DNA from: Candidatus Roizmanbacteria bacterium GW2011_GWC2_34_23
Lineage (GTDB): Bacteria > Patescibacteriota > Microgenomatia > UBA1406 > GWC2-37-13
Direction: 5' to 3'
DNA: 42,041 nucleotides
Assembly: GCA_000990305.1 (NCBI GenBank)
Contig: LBPR01000008.1
Coordinates: 1-42,041 of the forward strand
In this document: positions 1 through 8,671 of the stretch, one piece after another
Layout of the letters: each line of letters begins with the position of its first letter
How positions within the stretch are numbered: the first letter of the stretch is position 1
Translations under genes and position numbers: made by a program
Notes under the pieces: generated by a model
Seen by the model: the letters and a program-made list of their open reading frames with translations, nothing else
What the model was told of the DNA's origin: nothing
Database searches by the model: none

Positions 1-78
1 CGTTATCAAATCCCTTATAATGAAAATAGCCGTTACCCATACCCGTTGTACAGATTGGCATTTGGGGTTAAGAAGTAA
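1..78 (+). CDS. C-terminal end of an upstream gene (partial)
   Basis: An open frame enters at base 1 and runs to a TAA stop at 76-78, giving a 25-residue tail rich in Tyr and Pro that ends in LAFGVKK. The product cannot be identified from so little. It lies in line with the envelope/T4SS-like genes that follow, so it may belong to that cluster. The stop codon overlaps the left end of the palindromic repeat at 77-181, as the stop of the next gene overlaps the second copy. Confidence 0.55.
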   Translation, partial: RYQIPYNENSRYPYPLYRLAFGVKK

Positions 79-181
79 TGATACGAATAAGAAAAGATCA
101 ATGCTAATGATGCGAATTTACGAATAAAAACAAAATTAGCATATTCGCAACATTCGTATGAATTATATTATTCGTATCATA
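77..181. repeat. Empty (ORF-less) copy of a palindromic mobile element
   Basis: The ends are a perfect 13-bp inverted repeat, ATGATACGAATAA at 78-90 against TTATTCGTATCAT at 168-180. Inside, the left half carries AATGCTAATGATGCGAATTT, which reappears almost unchanged at the left end of the GxxExxY element (651-670). The right half carries TTAGCATATTCGCA and CATTCGTATGAATT, so the whole unit can fold back on itself. It contains no gene and fills the space between a stop codon (76-78) and a start codon (191). Its right edge contributes part of the TATAAT (180-185) that probably drives the next gene. Confidence 0.8.
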
Positions 182-190
182 TAATAAATT

Positions 191-634
191 ATGGATTCAC
201 AAAATATAAAAGTCTATCTGGCCATTTCCGGAGCTCTTATTGTATTGCTTATTCTTATTATTGTCATTCCTTTTACCAAACAAAAACCAGTTACCAATCT
301 CCAACAACCCATTAATAATCTCATCCCCACTACCGTTGAGACTAACCAGTCACCAGGTACCAACAACCCGTCTCCAATAACTATAAAGGCCGGCTTTACC
401 GGCGGGATTGATGAACCAGTCCCTCAACAAATAATTGATTTGGCCGCTCAAAAAAAAGACCTTCAATCAAAAGTCCCATTAAATCTTTCAACTTTTACGA
501 TCGACTTTGACTACGGCGAAGATAAATTCATAGTTTCCCTCAAAGATCCAAGAGATACTGCCCAGAAAGAATTCGAAAGCTGGAGAGGGGCTAACTATCC
601 AGCGCTCGGAAGCGAACAATTTACGTTTAGATGA
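191..634 (+). CDS. Membrane-anchored protein of unknown function
   Basis: A 147-residue protein with one N-terminal membrane segment (residues about 9-27, VYLAISGALIVLLILIIVI), a Pro/Asn/Thr-rich linker (about 32-70) and a small C-terminal domain (about 75-147) predicted to lie outside the membrane. No family is recognised. TATAAT at 180-185 is 5 nt from the ATG, so the message is probably leaderless. The TGA stop (632-634) lies inside the left end of the GxxExxY element. Its place upstream of a VirB6-like gene suggests a part in the T4SS-like envelope apparatus; that is inferred from position only. Confidence 0.75.
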   Translation: MDSQNIKVYLAISGALIVLLILIIVIPFTKQKPVTNLQQPINNLIPTTVETNQSPGTNNPSPITIKAGFTGGIDEPVPQQIIDLAAQKKDLQSKVPLNLSTFTIDFDYGEDKFIVSLKDPRDTAQKEFESWRGANYPALGSEQFTFR

Positions 635-1157
635 TACGAATAGAGAAAATAATGCTAATGATGCGAATTTGCGAATCTTAAATGAAAAGCAATATTATTT
701 ATTCTGATCTTTCATATAAAATCAACGGTATTCTGTTTAAAATTCATAACGAACTAGGTAGATACTGTAATGAGAAACAGTATTGTGACCTGATTGAAAA
801 ATATTTAAAAGAATCCAAGTTAAATTTTGAAAGAGAAAAGATTTTACCCATATCTTTTGAAGGAGAAAGTAAAGGAAGAAATAAAGTAGATTTTTTAGTT
901 GAAAATAAAATCATTTTAGAAATAAAGGCTAAAAGAATTACTTCTAAAGAAGATTATTATCAAGCAAGAAGATATTTAACCGCTCTAAATAAAAAAATTT
1001 GTTTTATTGTTAATTTCCACGGTGAATATATTAAACCCAAACGTATTCTTAATTCCCAAGCCCAGGAATAGTTTTATTCGTGTTTTTTCTATTCGTATAT
1101 TCGTATCATTCGCATGAATTGTTTTATTCGTATCATACTTGTTTTATTCGTATCATT
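631..1157. mobile_element. GxxExxY-carrying palindromic element (IVS-like)
   Basis: The left end at 631-680 reads ATGATACGAATA, then AATGCTAATGATGCGAATTT. The right end has three copies of TATTCGTATCAT (1098-1109, 1125-1136, 1145-1156) in the opposite orientation, so the GxxExxY gene sits between inverted ends. The left end matches the gene-less copy at 77-181. The element exactly fills the gap between a stop codon (632-634) and the next start codon (1158). The layout resembles 23S rRNA intervening sequences and similar hairpin-bounded elements that carry one small gene; that comparison is by layout, not by search. Confidence 0.6.
682..1071 (+). CDS. GxxExxY family protein (PDDEXK_3 fold)
   Basis: A 129-residue protein of the GxxExxY family (Pfam PDDEXK_3), a predicted nuclease-like fold of unknown function. 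The N-terminal motif is G-x4-E-x2-Y (GRYCNEKQY, about residues 26-34). The PD-(D/E)xK core is visible as VDFLVENKIILEIKAK with Asp, then E-I-K, followed by the conserved QARRYL...INF-type helix and strand (QARRYLTAL, CFIVNFHG). Length is normal for the family. The gene lies alone between inverted repeats and starts right after the left repeat, with no evident Shine-Dalgarno sequence. It is probably cargo, or the enzyme, of the surrounding element; which of these is not known. Confidence 0.85.
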   Translation: MKSNIIYSDLSYKINGILFKIHNELGRYCNEKQYCDLIEKYLKESKLNFEREKILPISFEGESKGRNKVDFLVENKIILEIKAKRITSKEDYYQARRYLTALNKKICFIVNFHGEYIKPKRILNSQAQE

Positions 1158-1158
1158 A
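1119..1158. repeat. 20-bp tandem direct repeat
   Basis: TTGTTTTATTCGTATCATAC (1119-1138) is followed at once by TTGTTTTATTCGTATCATTA (1139-1158), 18 of 20 identical. Each holds one copy of the element terminus TATTCGTATCAT. The second copy ends at the ATG of the next gene. Confidence 0.9.
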
Positions 1159-2927
1159 TGTTTCAATTTCTTAAACCTGCCTTTAATATCTTTAAAAAAG
1201 TGCTTTTAGTCGTCATCGTCTACTTTGCTGTCATCTCCCTTTTCTCCCATTTCATCGGGAAAGACAAGATTGCTCTAAATACATCAAAGACTAATCCAAT
1301 CTTAGAAAACCGTGCCGAAATCTACAAAGTCATTAACGATAAAGAGCTCAATAAAACCACCCAAGGCAAGCTGACTATTTTTATGTATAAGGGCATGATG
1401 TGCTCGATGATGGGTGAAGCTTGTACTAATAATCCGGCCGATGCTGATAAAAACTATGGAAAAAGTTTTTTAGGGTTTGTTAGTAATTTAATAGTCTTAC
1501 CTTTTGCAAATCCCCCAGCTTCAGGCATTGCTTGGACTTACTCGGGACTTGCCAACGCTGGCTTCGTTCCCAAGACTTTAGCCGCCGAGGGCATCGGCAT
1601 GGGCTCAATCCAGCCTTTTGCCAAAATTTGGAAAATTTTCCGCGACGTCACCTATCTTTTACTCGTTGTTGTTCTAATAGCCATCGGCTTCATGGTCATG
1701 TTCCGCACTAAAATCAATCCTCAAACTGTCATCTCCGTCGAAAATTCTTTACCAAAAATAATAATTGCTTTAATTCTTATTACTTTCTCCTTTGCAATAG
1801 CAGGTTTTATGATTGATCTCATGTATATGTTGATTGCAATTATTATTTCTGTACTTAGTCCGGTATATAATTTTTCTGGAACTTTTTGGGCAAATGGAGC
1901 GACTGGCCCAAAAGATGCTTATGCTTTGCAACAATATTATCTTACAGCAGATCCTGGCGCAGTTTATAAAGGAACAGGAGGATTAAATGATACTATGTGG
2001 AAAGGTATTTTATTTGATTTACCAAATAGTATTTTGGGGCTAATCCCAGGCCTTGGTTTGGGAATAAAATTAGCGATTACTTCTTTAACAATGTATTTTG
2101 GAGCTAGTTTTATTAGAACTTTTGTATTAAACATTACAAGTGTATTTGGCCTGTCAAATATGGTTGGTTCTTTGGTTGCTCAAGGCCAACCGGCTGGAGT
2201 TGGAGGGTCATTAGCGTTTAATGAATTTCTAAACGGACTCTCAAAATTACCTAATATTTGGATAACTCTTCTAATAGCTATAATAATATTTAAGGGTTTA
2301 ATTCCTATGATTTTAGGTATACTAATTTGGTTTTCTTTGGTTTTTATATTTTTTAAAATTATCTTTTTATTAATTAGTTCATATATAAAAATTCTCTTAA
2401 GTATTATTCTTTCCCCTATTTATCTATTATTTGAAGCTGTCCCTGGACAATCAGCATTTGCTAATTGGATTAAAAATCTTGTTGGAGAGCTTATTGTTTT
2501 TCCTTTAGTAGTTGGTATTTTTGTTTTAGGAACAATTATATCTGATAGCGCATCAAGTGGAAACTTAACACAGTTTCCTTTTTTTGTTGGAATTGATTCA
2601 AAAAGTTTTGGCCTTATAATCGGTATGGCTATACTTTTTATGACTCCGGATTTAGTTAAAGCTGTCAGAGCCGTATTTATTCCAAAGCCAGGTCTTCTTG
2701 ATCAGGCCGGGCCGGGTGTATTCTTTGGAGGAGTCGGAGCTGCTACCGGAGGATTTATGGGCGCTGCTGGACAATTTGGTAGTTTTAGTTTAGCTTTGGG
2801 TGCGCTTGGACCATCAGGAGTATTTGCAGGATTAGGTAAGAAGTTTGGATTACATAGATGGTTGAGTCCTCACATAGATCCTCACCAACCGGCAGGAAAT
2901 GTCATTAAACCTGGTGGCGGCGGGTAA
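1158..2927 (+). CDS. VirB6/TrbL-like polytopic membrane protein
   Basis: The start at 1158 (MFQFLKPAFN) is preferred to the track's upstream start because the first 26 codons are repeat DNA. The 589-residue product has an N-terminal membrane segment (about 11-30), a soluble stretch with Cys residues (MCSMMGEAC), and at least seven further hydrophobic segments (about 160-530), including GFMVMF, LIAIIIFKGLIPMILGILIW and IGMAILFMTPDLV. The tail is rich in Gly and Pro. Topology and neighbourhood (T4SS pilin-type proteins) fit a VirB6/TrbL-like inner membrane channel protein of a conjugation-type machine. This is inferred: no single diagnostic motif is seen. It converges with the next gene with no gap between the stop codons. 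Confidence 0.65.
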   Translation: MFQFLKPAFNIFKKVLLVVIVYFAVISLFSHFIGKDKIALNTSKTNPILENRAEIYKVINDKELNKTTQGKLTIFMYKGMMCSMMGEACTNNPADADKNYGKSFLGFVSNLIVLPFANPPASGIAWTYSGLANAGFVPKTLAAEGIGMGSIQPFAKIWKIFRDVTYLLLVVVLIAIGFMVMFRTKINPQTVISVENSLPKIIIALILITFSFAIAGFMIDLMYMLIAIIISVLSPVYNFSGTFWANGATGPKDAYALQQYYLTADPGAVYKGTGGLNDTMWKGILFDLPNSILGLIPGLGLGIKLAITSLTMYFGASFIRTFVLNITSVFGLSNMVGSLVAQGQPAGVGGSLAFNEFLNGLSKLPNIWITLLIAIIIFKGLIPMILGILIWFSLVFIFFKIIFLLISSYIKILLSIILSPIYLLFEAVPGQSAFANWIKNLVGELIVFPLVVGIFVLGTIISDSASSGNLTQFPFFVGIDSKSFGLIIGMAILFMTPDLVKAVRAVFIPKPGLLDQAGPGVFFGGVGAATGGFMGAAGQFGSFSLALGALGPSGVFAGLGKKFGLHRWLSPHIDPHQPAGNVIKPGGGG

Positions 2928-3710
2928 CTAACCAAACCCCGGTATTCTCAATATATTCACACCTATCAACTTCATAATGAAGACTGAGAAGATTATAAGC
3001 ATCAACCCCATAATACAGCTCGTGATCATCTCTTGAGCTTTCTTTAATTTCTCCGGATTACCTTGAGATGACTGCATCATAAAGGCGGCATAGATTATAC
3101 AAAGTAGCGCAAACCCTCCGCCTAGTCCAATTCCAGTTGTTAATATAAAGCTCGTGATTAAAGTGTTTAAGTCCAGTGGTAGGCATCCCATCCCCGTCCA
3201 CATTCCATTTCCATTTGCGCAGTTTATACAGTTTTTTAATTCATTTAGGTTAGAAGCAGAAAGCGATAAATATTTTGAGCACATTTGAATCATTGCTTGA
3301 TTAGGTAAAATTGCTGATTTATCCACACATTTACAGCTTGGGTCAATAGAGTCAACTCCAACTGGGCTTTTTTCCCCTGATAAACATGCTGTATCGCCTG
3401 TTTGCTGATCTATAAAATTCATCATTTTTCCGCATCCAACTGTGTAATCATCAGCAACACTTTGTATCGACCCTCCAATAAGCGGAATGTTTCCTAATCC
3501 ACTAATGATTTCTATTACTTTATTGTCACATTTAAAACTCTTTGGTAAATTACAACATTTGTCTTTACCAGTTACGTCGCCCGCAATACCACAAGTTAAA
3601 CCTGGAATATTATCTTTATATGTGAATACAACGGAAAAATCTTGACCAAAGGTAATTTTTGGCGAAAAAAATATGAAGAGTAATAATAATGTTAAAAATA
3701 TTTTTTTCAT
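2928..3710 (-). CDS. Exported Cys-rich protein with a C-terminal T4SS pilin-like domain
   Basis: The start at 3710 (MKKIFLTLLLLFIFF) is preferred to the longer frame because it gives a clear signal peptide and clears the upstream gene. The product is 260 residues. The exported part (about 20-180) has twelve cysteines, an even number that suggests disulfides (KCCN, SCKC, NCINC). The C-terminus (about 185-260) has two membrane segments joined by a short charged loop (SSQGNPEKLKKAQEMI), the pattern of T4SS_pilin/VirB2-type proteins such as those at 23557 and 23835. It therefore looks like a pilin domain fused to a disulfide-rich ectodomain. It follows the 1244-residue gene by 22 bp on the same strand, probably in one operon. 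Confidence 0.7.
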   Translation of the reverse strand: MKKIFLTLLLLFIFFSPKITFGQDFSVVFTYKDNIPGLTCGIAGDVTGKDKCCNLPKSFKCDNKVIEIISGLGNIPLIGGSIQSVADDYTVGCGKMMNFIDQQTGDTACLSGEKSPVGVDSIDPSCKCVDKSAILPNQAMIQMCSKYLSLSASNLNELKNCINCANGNGMWTGMGCLPLDLNTLITSFILTTGIGLGGGFALLCIIYAAFMMQSSQGNPEKLKKAQEMITSCIMGLMLIIFSVFIMKLIGVNILRIPGFG

Positions 3711-3732
3711 ATCTAAATAAATCATATCAAAA

Positions 3733-6700
3733 TCAACCCTTTTTACCACCCATCATTTCTTCATAGGCTTTTTTGATGTATTGCCAAAGTAACCAACCTC
3801 CAGCCAACAACATTATTTCCGTCATCACTTTTGACAATACATTCTTCCAATCCCCTCCAAATCGTTTCATCGCTCTGCTAATGCTATATTTATAGGCTTC
3901 TTTCTGTTTTTGCTGACCCGTCTCTTTTGGTAAACCTGTGATATTATCTAACTTCCACACCTTTTCAAATTCTGGTTTCAAGTGTGTTTCAATATTATTT
4001 TTTGGTAATAAACGGGCTTGCTGCAAAGCCAAATAAAATTGTTGGATATCTCGGACATCCCATTCACGAACTAAATTGGAATTTCCGGCTATTTCAGCTG
4101 CAATCGAATTAATACTCCCGACTCCTCCTATTCCCCCATAACTGTCTGCTGACTGGTCTTTTCTCATATAATTTACCAGCATCCCCGCGATCATATAATT
4201 AAACTCATAATCATCCCCCACTCCATGTACGTCACGGAAAATATCTTGACATTCGGTTAAATACTTAAGCAACTCAGAATAATCGCCATTTTTAGCGATC
4301 TGAGTAAACAACTTAGGCAGATTAGTAAATCCATTGACTACCTTTTCCATAGATGCCATATCTTTTATCTGGCGGGCGATCATTCTTGGGCCGGTTGCAC
4401 GATATGCACACAGCTTCATGTCTGTATTTTCCACACCGAAACTGAATGGGAATTTATCAATTGCCTTAATTCCCTCTCCATCCAAAAATTTATTAGAAAC
4501 TTTCCTACCTTTTTCATCAGTTTTATAAATAAACTTTTCTTGAATGATTTTATATAGACTTAAAACATTTTCTATTCTTTCGTCGCCAATAGTAGTCTTT
4601 TCTAATAACTCTTTGATAGTTTTTTCATTTAAGTTATATAGTAGATCGGCATGTTCACCAACGCTTCTTTCCGGATGTTCTTTATCGAGTGGTAGAATAT
4701 GTATCGCTTCATGAATTTTATCACTAGTATCGCTTCGAAGTAGTGATTCGGCAAATTCCAAATCTCTCATGATTATGCTAAACTCGTCTCTATTCATATT
4801 TTTAAATTTTTCTTGTGTTATCATTTCCTCATAAGTCTGACGCCATCGACTCTTACCAGTTGAATTAAGCCTATCTTTATCTATCCGTAAAAATTTTGTT
4901 GGAAATCTAGCTGCTACTTCTCGTGTCACCGCTCTTTCTATGAAAAGATCTGAAATTTTTCTTTGTACCGCCATTTCGTAGTTGTCAAATGGTAAAGTGT
5001 GGTTTTCCTTTACCCCATCTTTCACAGCTTTTTCGGCTTCTTTTCGGAGCCCCTTGATACAATCTTCATAACTCTGGTCAGAAAAAGGCTTAAAATATTT
5101 CTCATAAATATATTTGAAGAGTACTTCTCTTTGTTTGACGGAATCTATATCATTTTTATCTTTAAACTCTTGTCTTTCAGTTTCAGTTTTAAATTCTTTT
5201 AACATCTCATCTGTTACATTAATTTTTTCCAAATATGTCTTGCCACTTAAATCAACGCCGTTAGATTTCGCATCAATCACTTTTAAAAACCATGCATATC
5301 CGTCGTACCCGATGGCATCCATTGATTTAAAAGATTCAAGTAAATTTAGATTTTGTTTTTCATCGTAAGTAAAATGTCCTTCAAACTGATGTAAACTTCT
5401 CCAGCCTTTCCGTTGATATATCCCTGCCGTTTTGCATAAATTCATCATTTTATCAAATACAAGATTCTGATTTGGACTGCCCTCAACCCCTGATTTCAGA
5501 TCATAAAAACTATCCATGCGAAGCTTAGCATTTTCCCATGCTTTTCGATGATTGTATCCCTGGCCAATCAAGCTTTTTAAAAAATCTTTTCCCGTCATTT
5601 CTACTCCATCTGCTTCTAAAAATAAACATTGATACAAATGCCGCTCTCCTCTCCAACGTAACATCAAATGAAGTCCGCCACTAAGCATTAAGGATGAAGC
5701 AGCGTCATTTGACCCAAATGATTCCCACCCTCCATTTCCAGTTCCGCTTAAAGGGTCAATAAAAGCCTGTGTTTCATAATATGTCATATAGATTCCCTGG
5801 GCAAGTCCAACCGCTCCATTGATTGCACTTTTGAGACGTGCATTACTTATATCCTTCCCATATTTCAACCGTAGATATTCTATTACTTGGACTTCGATCT
5901 TAGTGTTATTACCATTAAATTCGTTTGAAAAAGTTGATGCAAACATCCGATGATCACGTTTAGCCGAATCTTCCTGAAGTATTTTAGTATACAGGTGAAA
6001 AGCTTCGACCATCAATTTTCCGTCAGGCAGAGCTAAAATACTATCCAGATTAACTCCGGTAATTTGCTCAGAAAAATCTCCTAGACCTTTGAAAAAGCTA
6101 CCTTCATGGGCTGGATGATTAGCAGCAAGACCTATATCATGTAAGTATCCAGTTTTTTCCCGCCAATGACCAAATTCAGAAATCTGATTTTCGATAAAGC
6201 TACTTAAAGATACTTCTTGTTGAAATGGAAGAGCAATTGTTCGTGTAATGGGACGGATATTTTCTTTACCTTCTTTATCTTTATAATTAACTTCTCTCGT
6301 TACATAATCCATCTCAGCCATTTTATACATTCCTATATATCTCGGGTCCTCGCTATTTTCATTTTCCATTTCCTCAAAATGATTTAGTAGTCTTCTCAAA
6401 GCTTTCAATATTGTACTTCTGGTCGTGGTAATACCATGCATAAAATCTTCATTTTCAGTTTCCTGAAATTGTTTATGGCCTCTATCTATAGTCAGTTGTC
6501 GATACAATTGAGTCAAAACATCAACAAGTTTGTCTGTCATTTTTTCTGAAAGTTCAATTCCAATCATCCTTTCAACATCTTTATTTAATTCACTTTCACT
6601 TATATTTTTGTGGTACTTTTTGTGATGTGCTTCTGTAATTTCTTTTTTAAGATTGTCGATTTTTAGATGACCATTTTTATCAGTAGCTTTAAGCATTTCA

Positions 6701-7467
6701 TTTTTCTCCCGTGTCAATAGATTCAAGTAAGCTTCTGGATCATAAAGCGAATATAAAAAATTTTTTTGTTCCTTCGGAAATTCCGGAAAATATTCATCAA
6801 CTATTCCGCGCATTTGAGCAAAGTTTTCTTCTTGACTGACATCCATTGATTTAAACAAATTGCCTAATCTATTTCTGACCTCATTGGGCTGATAACCAAT
6901 ATCTCTTGCCATTTCGGAGATCGCATTAATCAACTTATTTCCTGTATACGCATCATTTACACAAAGTTGCGCAACTTTTACCTCAAAATTAGTTGGTTGA
7001 TCTTGAATATTTGATATAGCGATTTCTTTCCCTCCTAATATATATTCATCAAGTATGACAAATATATTAAATAATTCACCGTCCTCTAACACTTGATCGG
7101 CTAATTTGTTTATGAATGCTTGGTTTTTTGGTTGATGATTTACTATAATTCCTTTTTTGGTTGCCTGGACCATTTTTCGGAAATCAACCGCCGTAACATG
7201 TTTTTTTTCATTGATTAGCTTATTGATTCCCCGATTATTTTGATTTTTTTGCATCATTTCATTTAGCTCGTCCACCTGCCTAATTGAATTGGCCATTAAA
7301 GCATCTCCAAGGTCTTTCATTTTAGCAACCCTATCTTGCTCTGAAATTTTATTATCATCAATCGTTTTGATCTGAGCATCAAGCTGTTTTGAGGCTTCTT
7401 GTTCCGCCTGAATCACGTCTTTTATGATTTTTGGTGGTTCATTGGCTTTTGATTCAGTATTATCCAT
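3733..7467 (-). CDS. Giant unknown protein with C-terminal membrane anchor
   Basis: The 1244-residue product is hydrophilic and largely helical by composition, with charged and probably coiled-coil stretches at the N-terminus (about 20-90). There is one hydrophobic segment near the C-terminus (EIMLLAGGWLLWQYI, about 1212-1226), followed by KKAYEEMMGGKKG. This looks like tail anchoring. No domain is recognised. The next gene upstream (352 aa) has the same plan, with a final membrane segment and a Gly-rich end. The middle part contains WRGERHLYQ and several FxxF-like patches but no nucleotide-binding motif. It lies in a run with T4SS-like genes, so a large scaffold on the cytoplasmic face of the machine is possible but unproven. 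Confidence 0.8.
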   Translation of the reverse strand: MDNTESKANEPPKIIKDVIQAEQEASKQLDAQIKTIDDNKISEQDRVAKMKDLGDALMANSIRQVDELNEMMQKNQNNRGINKLINEKKHVTAVDFRKMVQATKKGIIVNHQPKNQAFINKLADQVLEDGELFNIFVILDEYILGGKEIAISNIQDQPTNFEVKVAQLCVNDAYTGNKLINAISEMARDIGYQPNEVRNRLGNLFKSMDVSQEENFAQMRGIVDEYFPEFPKEQKNFLYSLYDPEAYLNLLTREKNEMLKATDKNGHLKIDNLKKEITEAHHKKYHKNISESELNKDVERMIGIELSEKMTDKLVDVLTQLYRQLTIDRGHKQFQETENEDFMHGITTTRSTILKALRRLLNHFEEMENENSEDPRYIGMYKMAEMDYVTREVNYKDKEGKENIRPITRTIALPFQQEVSLSSFIENQISEFGHWREKTGYLHDIGLAANHPAHEGSFFKGLGDFSEQITGVNLDSILALPDGKLMVEAFHLYTKILQEDSAKRDHRMFASTFSNEFNGNNTKIEVQVIEYLRLKYGKDISNARLKSAINGAVGLAQGIYMTYYETQAFIDPLSGTGNGGWESFGSNDAASSLMLSGGLHLMLRWRGERHLYQCLFLEADGVEMTGKDFLKSLIGQGYNHRKAWENAKLRMDSFYDLKSGVEGSPNQNLVFDKMMNLCKTAGIYQRKGWRSLHQFEGHFTYDEKQNLNLLESFKSMDAIGYDGYAWFLKVIDAKSNGVDLSGKTYLEKINVTDEMLKEFKTETERQEFKDKNDIDSVKQREVLFKYIYEKYFKPFSDQSYEDCIKGLRKEAEKAVKDGVKENHTLPFDNYEMAVQRKISDLFIERAVTREVAARFPTKFLRIDKDRLNSTGKSRWRQTYEEMITQEKFKNMNRDEFSIIMRDLEFAESLLRSDTSDKIHEAIHILPLDKEHPERSVGEHADLLYNLNEKTIKELLEKTTIGDERIENVLSLYKIIQEKFIYKTDEKGRKVSNKFLDGEGIKAIDKFPFSFGVENTDMKLCAYRATGPRMIARQIKDMASMEKVVNGFTNLPKLFTQIAKNGDYSELLKYLTECQDIFRDVHGVGDDYEFNYMIAGMLVNYMRKDQSADSYGGIGGVGSINSIAAEIAGNSNLVREWDVRDIQQFYLALQQARLLPKNNIETHLKPEFEKVWKLDNITGLPKETGQQKQKEAYKYSISRAMKRFGGDWKNVLSKVMTEIMLLAGGWLLWQYIKKAYEEMMGGKKG

Positions 7468-7527
7468 ACTAAAAATATATCAAGTTTGAAGAAGCTAAAC
7501 AAGAGAAGAAACCGTATTCTTCATTTT

Positions 7528-8586
7528 TTATCCCTGCATGCCTCCGCCTTCCCGTAATTTTTGCGCGGCTACATAAGCGAGTAAACCACTAAGACTCATC
7601 ATCATCATAAAGATATTACCACCAACTTTTTTACTAATAGCAACGTGATCACTCCATGAAAGCCCCAGAGTCATATCCTCTAAAAATTTCTTTTTATCTC
7701 CTTCTTTCAGTACTTTTATTTCTACCAATTCTTCTGCTAACTGATTCATACTTGCTTCGCTTGTAAGAGCCTTTGTTATACGCTGCTCGAGAAACTCTAT
7801 TGGATTTTCTTGTTCTTTTCCACTAAGTGCAGTCGCCATGTCTTTGATCACATTTTTGATTGGCTTACCGTCAATATCTCTCATATTATCTCTTGCATCT
7901 TTACTTTTTTTTGTATCTTCCTCTAATATTATTTTTTTTGAAGTAATATTAGCTAGTTCCGACGAGTATCGGGTTCTTTCTTGTTTTTCTAATTGTTGTC
8001 CTGTCCTTGGATTTATACCAGTTTCCAATATTTGTCTAATTCTCCCGATTGTCATATTGTAACTTTGGATGTCTCTTTCAGCATTGGTGTTTTCTAAATC
8101 GATTGCCAGGGCTTTATCTTTTGGATCTTCTGATTTTTTTAATCTACTTATATTTAATCTTGTTTCATTTTGTCGATTTTCTGAATATTGCATTAGCTTT
8201 TCATATCTTTTTTTAATTTCAGTATATTTTTGTTGTTGTTCTTTCGGGTCTTTAATCATACCAGCACCCGCATATTCTGCATCTCTTTGACCTTCTAAAA
8301 TATAAACAATTGCTTCATTACCTGATACTAATTTTAAGGATTTTAAAGCTTCCCTTCCATTTTCAACAAGCGCAGCCTTCGCATCCGCAACTAATTGTAT
8401 TGTCAAGGCTTCAGCCGCTTTTTTCATTTCTAAATCCGCTTTTTGTGCAGCTGACGCCTCTGGAGTAGTTGGCGCTGGAGCTTTTTTTTCGGTCGAAACA
8501 TTCAGAGTCCCGACTCCAATCTTTCCTTCTCCTCCCTTTTGTAAAGTTGCTTTAGCTACTGGTAATTGAGCTGTTGCTTCTTGCAT
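7528..8586 (-). CDS. Unknown coiled-coil protein with C-terminal membrane segment
   Basis: A 352-residue protein with an Ala/Pro-rich N-terminus (about 1-45), then charged helices of likely coiled coil (about 45-230; many K, E, R). Near the C-terminus is a hydrophobic segment (IFMMMMSLSGLLAYVAA, about 325-341), and it ends REGGGMQG. No family is recognised. It is transcribed just ahead of the 1244-residue gene (60-bp gap) and shares its tail-anchored plan and Gly-rich end, so the two may act together at the membrane. Confidence 0.75.
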   Translation of the reverse strand: MQEATAQLPVAKATLQKGGEGKIGVGTLNVSTEKKAPAPTTPEASAAQKADLEMKKAAEALTIQLVADAKAALVENGREALKSLKLVSGNEAIVYILEGQRDAEYAGAGMIKDPKEQQQKYTEIKKRYEKLMQYSENRQNETRLNISRLKKSEDPKDKALAIDLENTNAERDIQSYNMTIGRIRQILETGINPRTGQQLEKQERTRYSSELANITSKKIILEEDTKKSKDARDNMRDIDGKPIKNVIKDMATALSGKEQENPIEFLEQRITKALTSEASMNQLAEELVEIKVLKEGDKKKFLEDMTLGLSWSDHVAISKKVGGNIFMMMMSLSGLLAYVAAQKLREGGGMQG

Positions 8587-8671
8587 ATTTTAATTACTCA
8601 TCTTAAATTGTAAAACAAAAAATTTCCTTGACTAATTTTACTATCAGATGTCTCCATGATATCAGATTTCC

